Source: Spirosoma aerolatum
Lineage (GTDB): Bacteria > Bacteroidota > Bacteroidia > Cytophagales > Spirosomataceae
NCBI RefSeq assembly: GCF_002056795.1
Contig: NZ_CP020104.1
Location: 7,759,501-7,823,500 of the forward strand
Direction: 5' to 3'
Length of the DNA: 64,000 nucleotides
The notes beneath the pieces were generated by a model that was given only the letters and a program-made list of their open reading frames with translations, made no database searches and had not been told where the DNA came from. Positions 63,457 to 64,000 of the stretch are shown here, piece after piece (position 1 is the first letter of the stretch; each line of letters opens with the position of its first letter). Both the position numbers and the translations under genes were made by a program.

Positions 63457-64000
63457 CTAAATCAACCGCTTGAGGGCAAAATGGGCAATAATAAGCTGCC
63501 CATTTCTACGGGCAACCAGTGATATTTCTCTGCCCTCGCCTTTCTGTAGTATTTTGTAGATTTCACTGATGGTCATATCTCTGGCCGATGTATTATTGAT
63601 AAACAATAGCTCATCTCCTTCTACCAGCCCAGCCGCTGCGGCTGGTGACCCATCCAGAATTTTATCGACATAATAGGTACGGAAGCTCTCTCCTTTGGCA
63701 CGAAGCTCCAGACCGCTCATATCGTGCTCGAAGCTCTCGCGCATCAGTCGCTTAACGGGCTTCATCACGATGTACTGATCGGGATAATTGAAGGTGACGT
63801 TAAACCGACGTAACAACTCGCAGCCTACGTTACCCTGTCGCTCGGGCATATTGACGAGCTTCATCCCAAAAGCCATACTGTCGGGAAACGACGCCAGAAT
63901 ATTATCCATTTCGTAACGCCCAAACCGAATTTTCTGAATCCGCCCTACGCTCCCATTGATGACCCCGTTTAACCCGCGACCCAGTTGCGCCCGAATGCTT
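63457..64000 (-). CDS. Aspartyl protease (retropepsin-like) with C-terminal PDZ domain, 5' end cut
   Basis: The frame is open to the window edge, so the ATG at 63909 is internal and the start lies outside. About 180 residues of the C-terminal part are visible. The segment GCELLRRFNVTFNYPDQYIV is the usual end of the second retropepsin-like domain in Bacteroidota aspartyl proteases. A PDZ domain follows (GSPAAAAGLVEGDELLFINN and ISEIYKILQKGEGREISLVA). The catalytic Asp residues are not in the visible part. It is convergent with the kinase gene, with only 4 nt between them. Confidence 0.85.
   Translation of the reverse strand, partial: SIRAQLGRGLNGVINGSVGRIQKIRFGRYEMDNILASFPDSMAFGMKLVNMPERQGNVGCELLRRFNVTFNYPDQYIVMKPVKRLMRESFEHDMSGLELRAKGESFRTYYVDKILDGSPAAAAGLVEGDELLFINNTSARDMTISEIYKILQKGEGREISLVARRNGQLIIAHFALKRLI

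Overview
The window looks like chromosome from a Bacteroidota bacterium of the Cytophagales, most like Spirosoma or its relatives. This is inferred from the gene set, not from a search. Pointers are a TonB-dependent receptor paired with a DUF4249 lipoprotein, ASPIC/UnbV-VCBS lipoproteins, a Reg_prop/Y_Y_Y sensor kinase, Gfo/Idh/MocA and GMC oxidoreductases with Tat-type leaders, and promoter boxes of the Bacteroidota form TAnnTTTG. Base composition is even throughout. I see no tRNA, rRNA, CRISPR array, insertion sequence or prophage. Both ends cut genes.

Layout. 1-7052: the end of a large VCBS lipoprotein, then a DUF4249/TonB receptor pair. 7199-11773: PPK2 kinase, msrA, a small outer-membrane barrel protein and a prolyl oligopeptidase. 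12003-18686: an orphan sensor kinase, a DEDDh exonuclease, an S41 peptidase, a small unknown protein and a frameshifted EamA transporter. 18876-24637: the DUF177-rpmF-plsX-fabH-efp-accB-accC cluster, a lipid and translation housekeeping operon whose spacers carry inverted repeats. 24766-30282: a possible inositol island with a sodium:solute symporter, a serine hydrolase, a complete myo-inositol oxygenase, a coiled-coil protein and a second symporter. 30251-35251: DinB-like, NUDIX, Dps, a compact antitoxin/Doc pair, L-2-hydroxyglutarate oxidase and a TrpD2-like protein. 35690-39226: a SWIM-SNF2 helicase. 39322-43748: Gfo/Idh, alpha/beta hydrolase and GMC oxidoreductase on one strand, probably sugar catabolism. 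44166-48890: AraC regulator, DUF1398, a divergent CPBP protein and a parallel beta-helix protein fused to a PDZ domain. 49047-54919: prmA followed by a roughly 1,670-residue exported protein I cannot name. 55054-58604: an ECF sigma operon. 58670-64000: nicotinamidase-like hydrolase, Lon-N domain protein, AI-2E family transporter, a PhoB/PhoR-like pair and a cut aspartyl-protease/PDZ gene.

The most unusual signal is in the spacers rather than the genes. Many intercistronic gaps hold long, often perfect, inverted repeats. They include a 62-bp perfect palindrome (39236-39297), a 46-bp perfect palindrome (24703-24748), a 36-bp inverted repeat (43789-43875), and two copies of a hairpin built from tandem AAAGAGTG/AAAGAGCG octamers. 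Both octamer hairpins sit between two genes of one operon (accB/accC and the response regulator/kinase pair). Other points worth checking are the homopolymer frameshift in the EamA gene, the giant protein behind prmA, and the ECF sigma operon with its duplicated outer genes.
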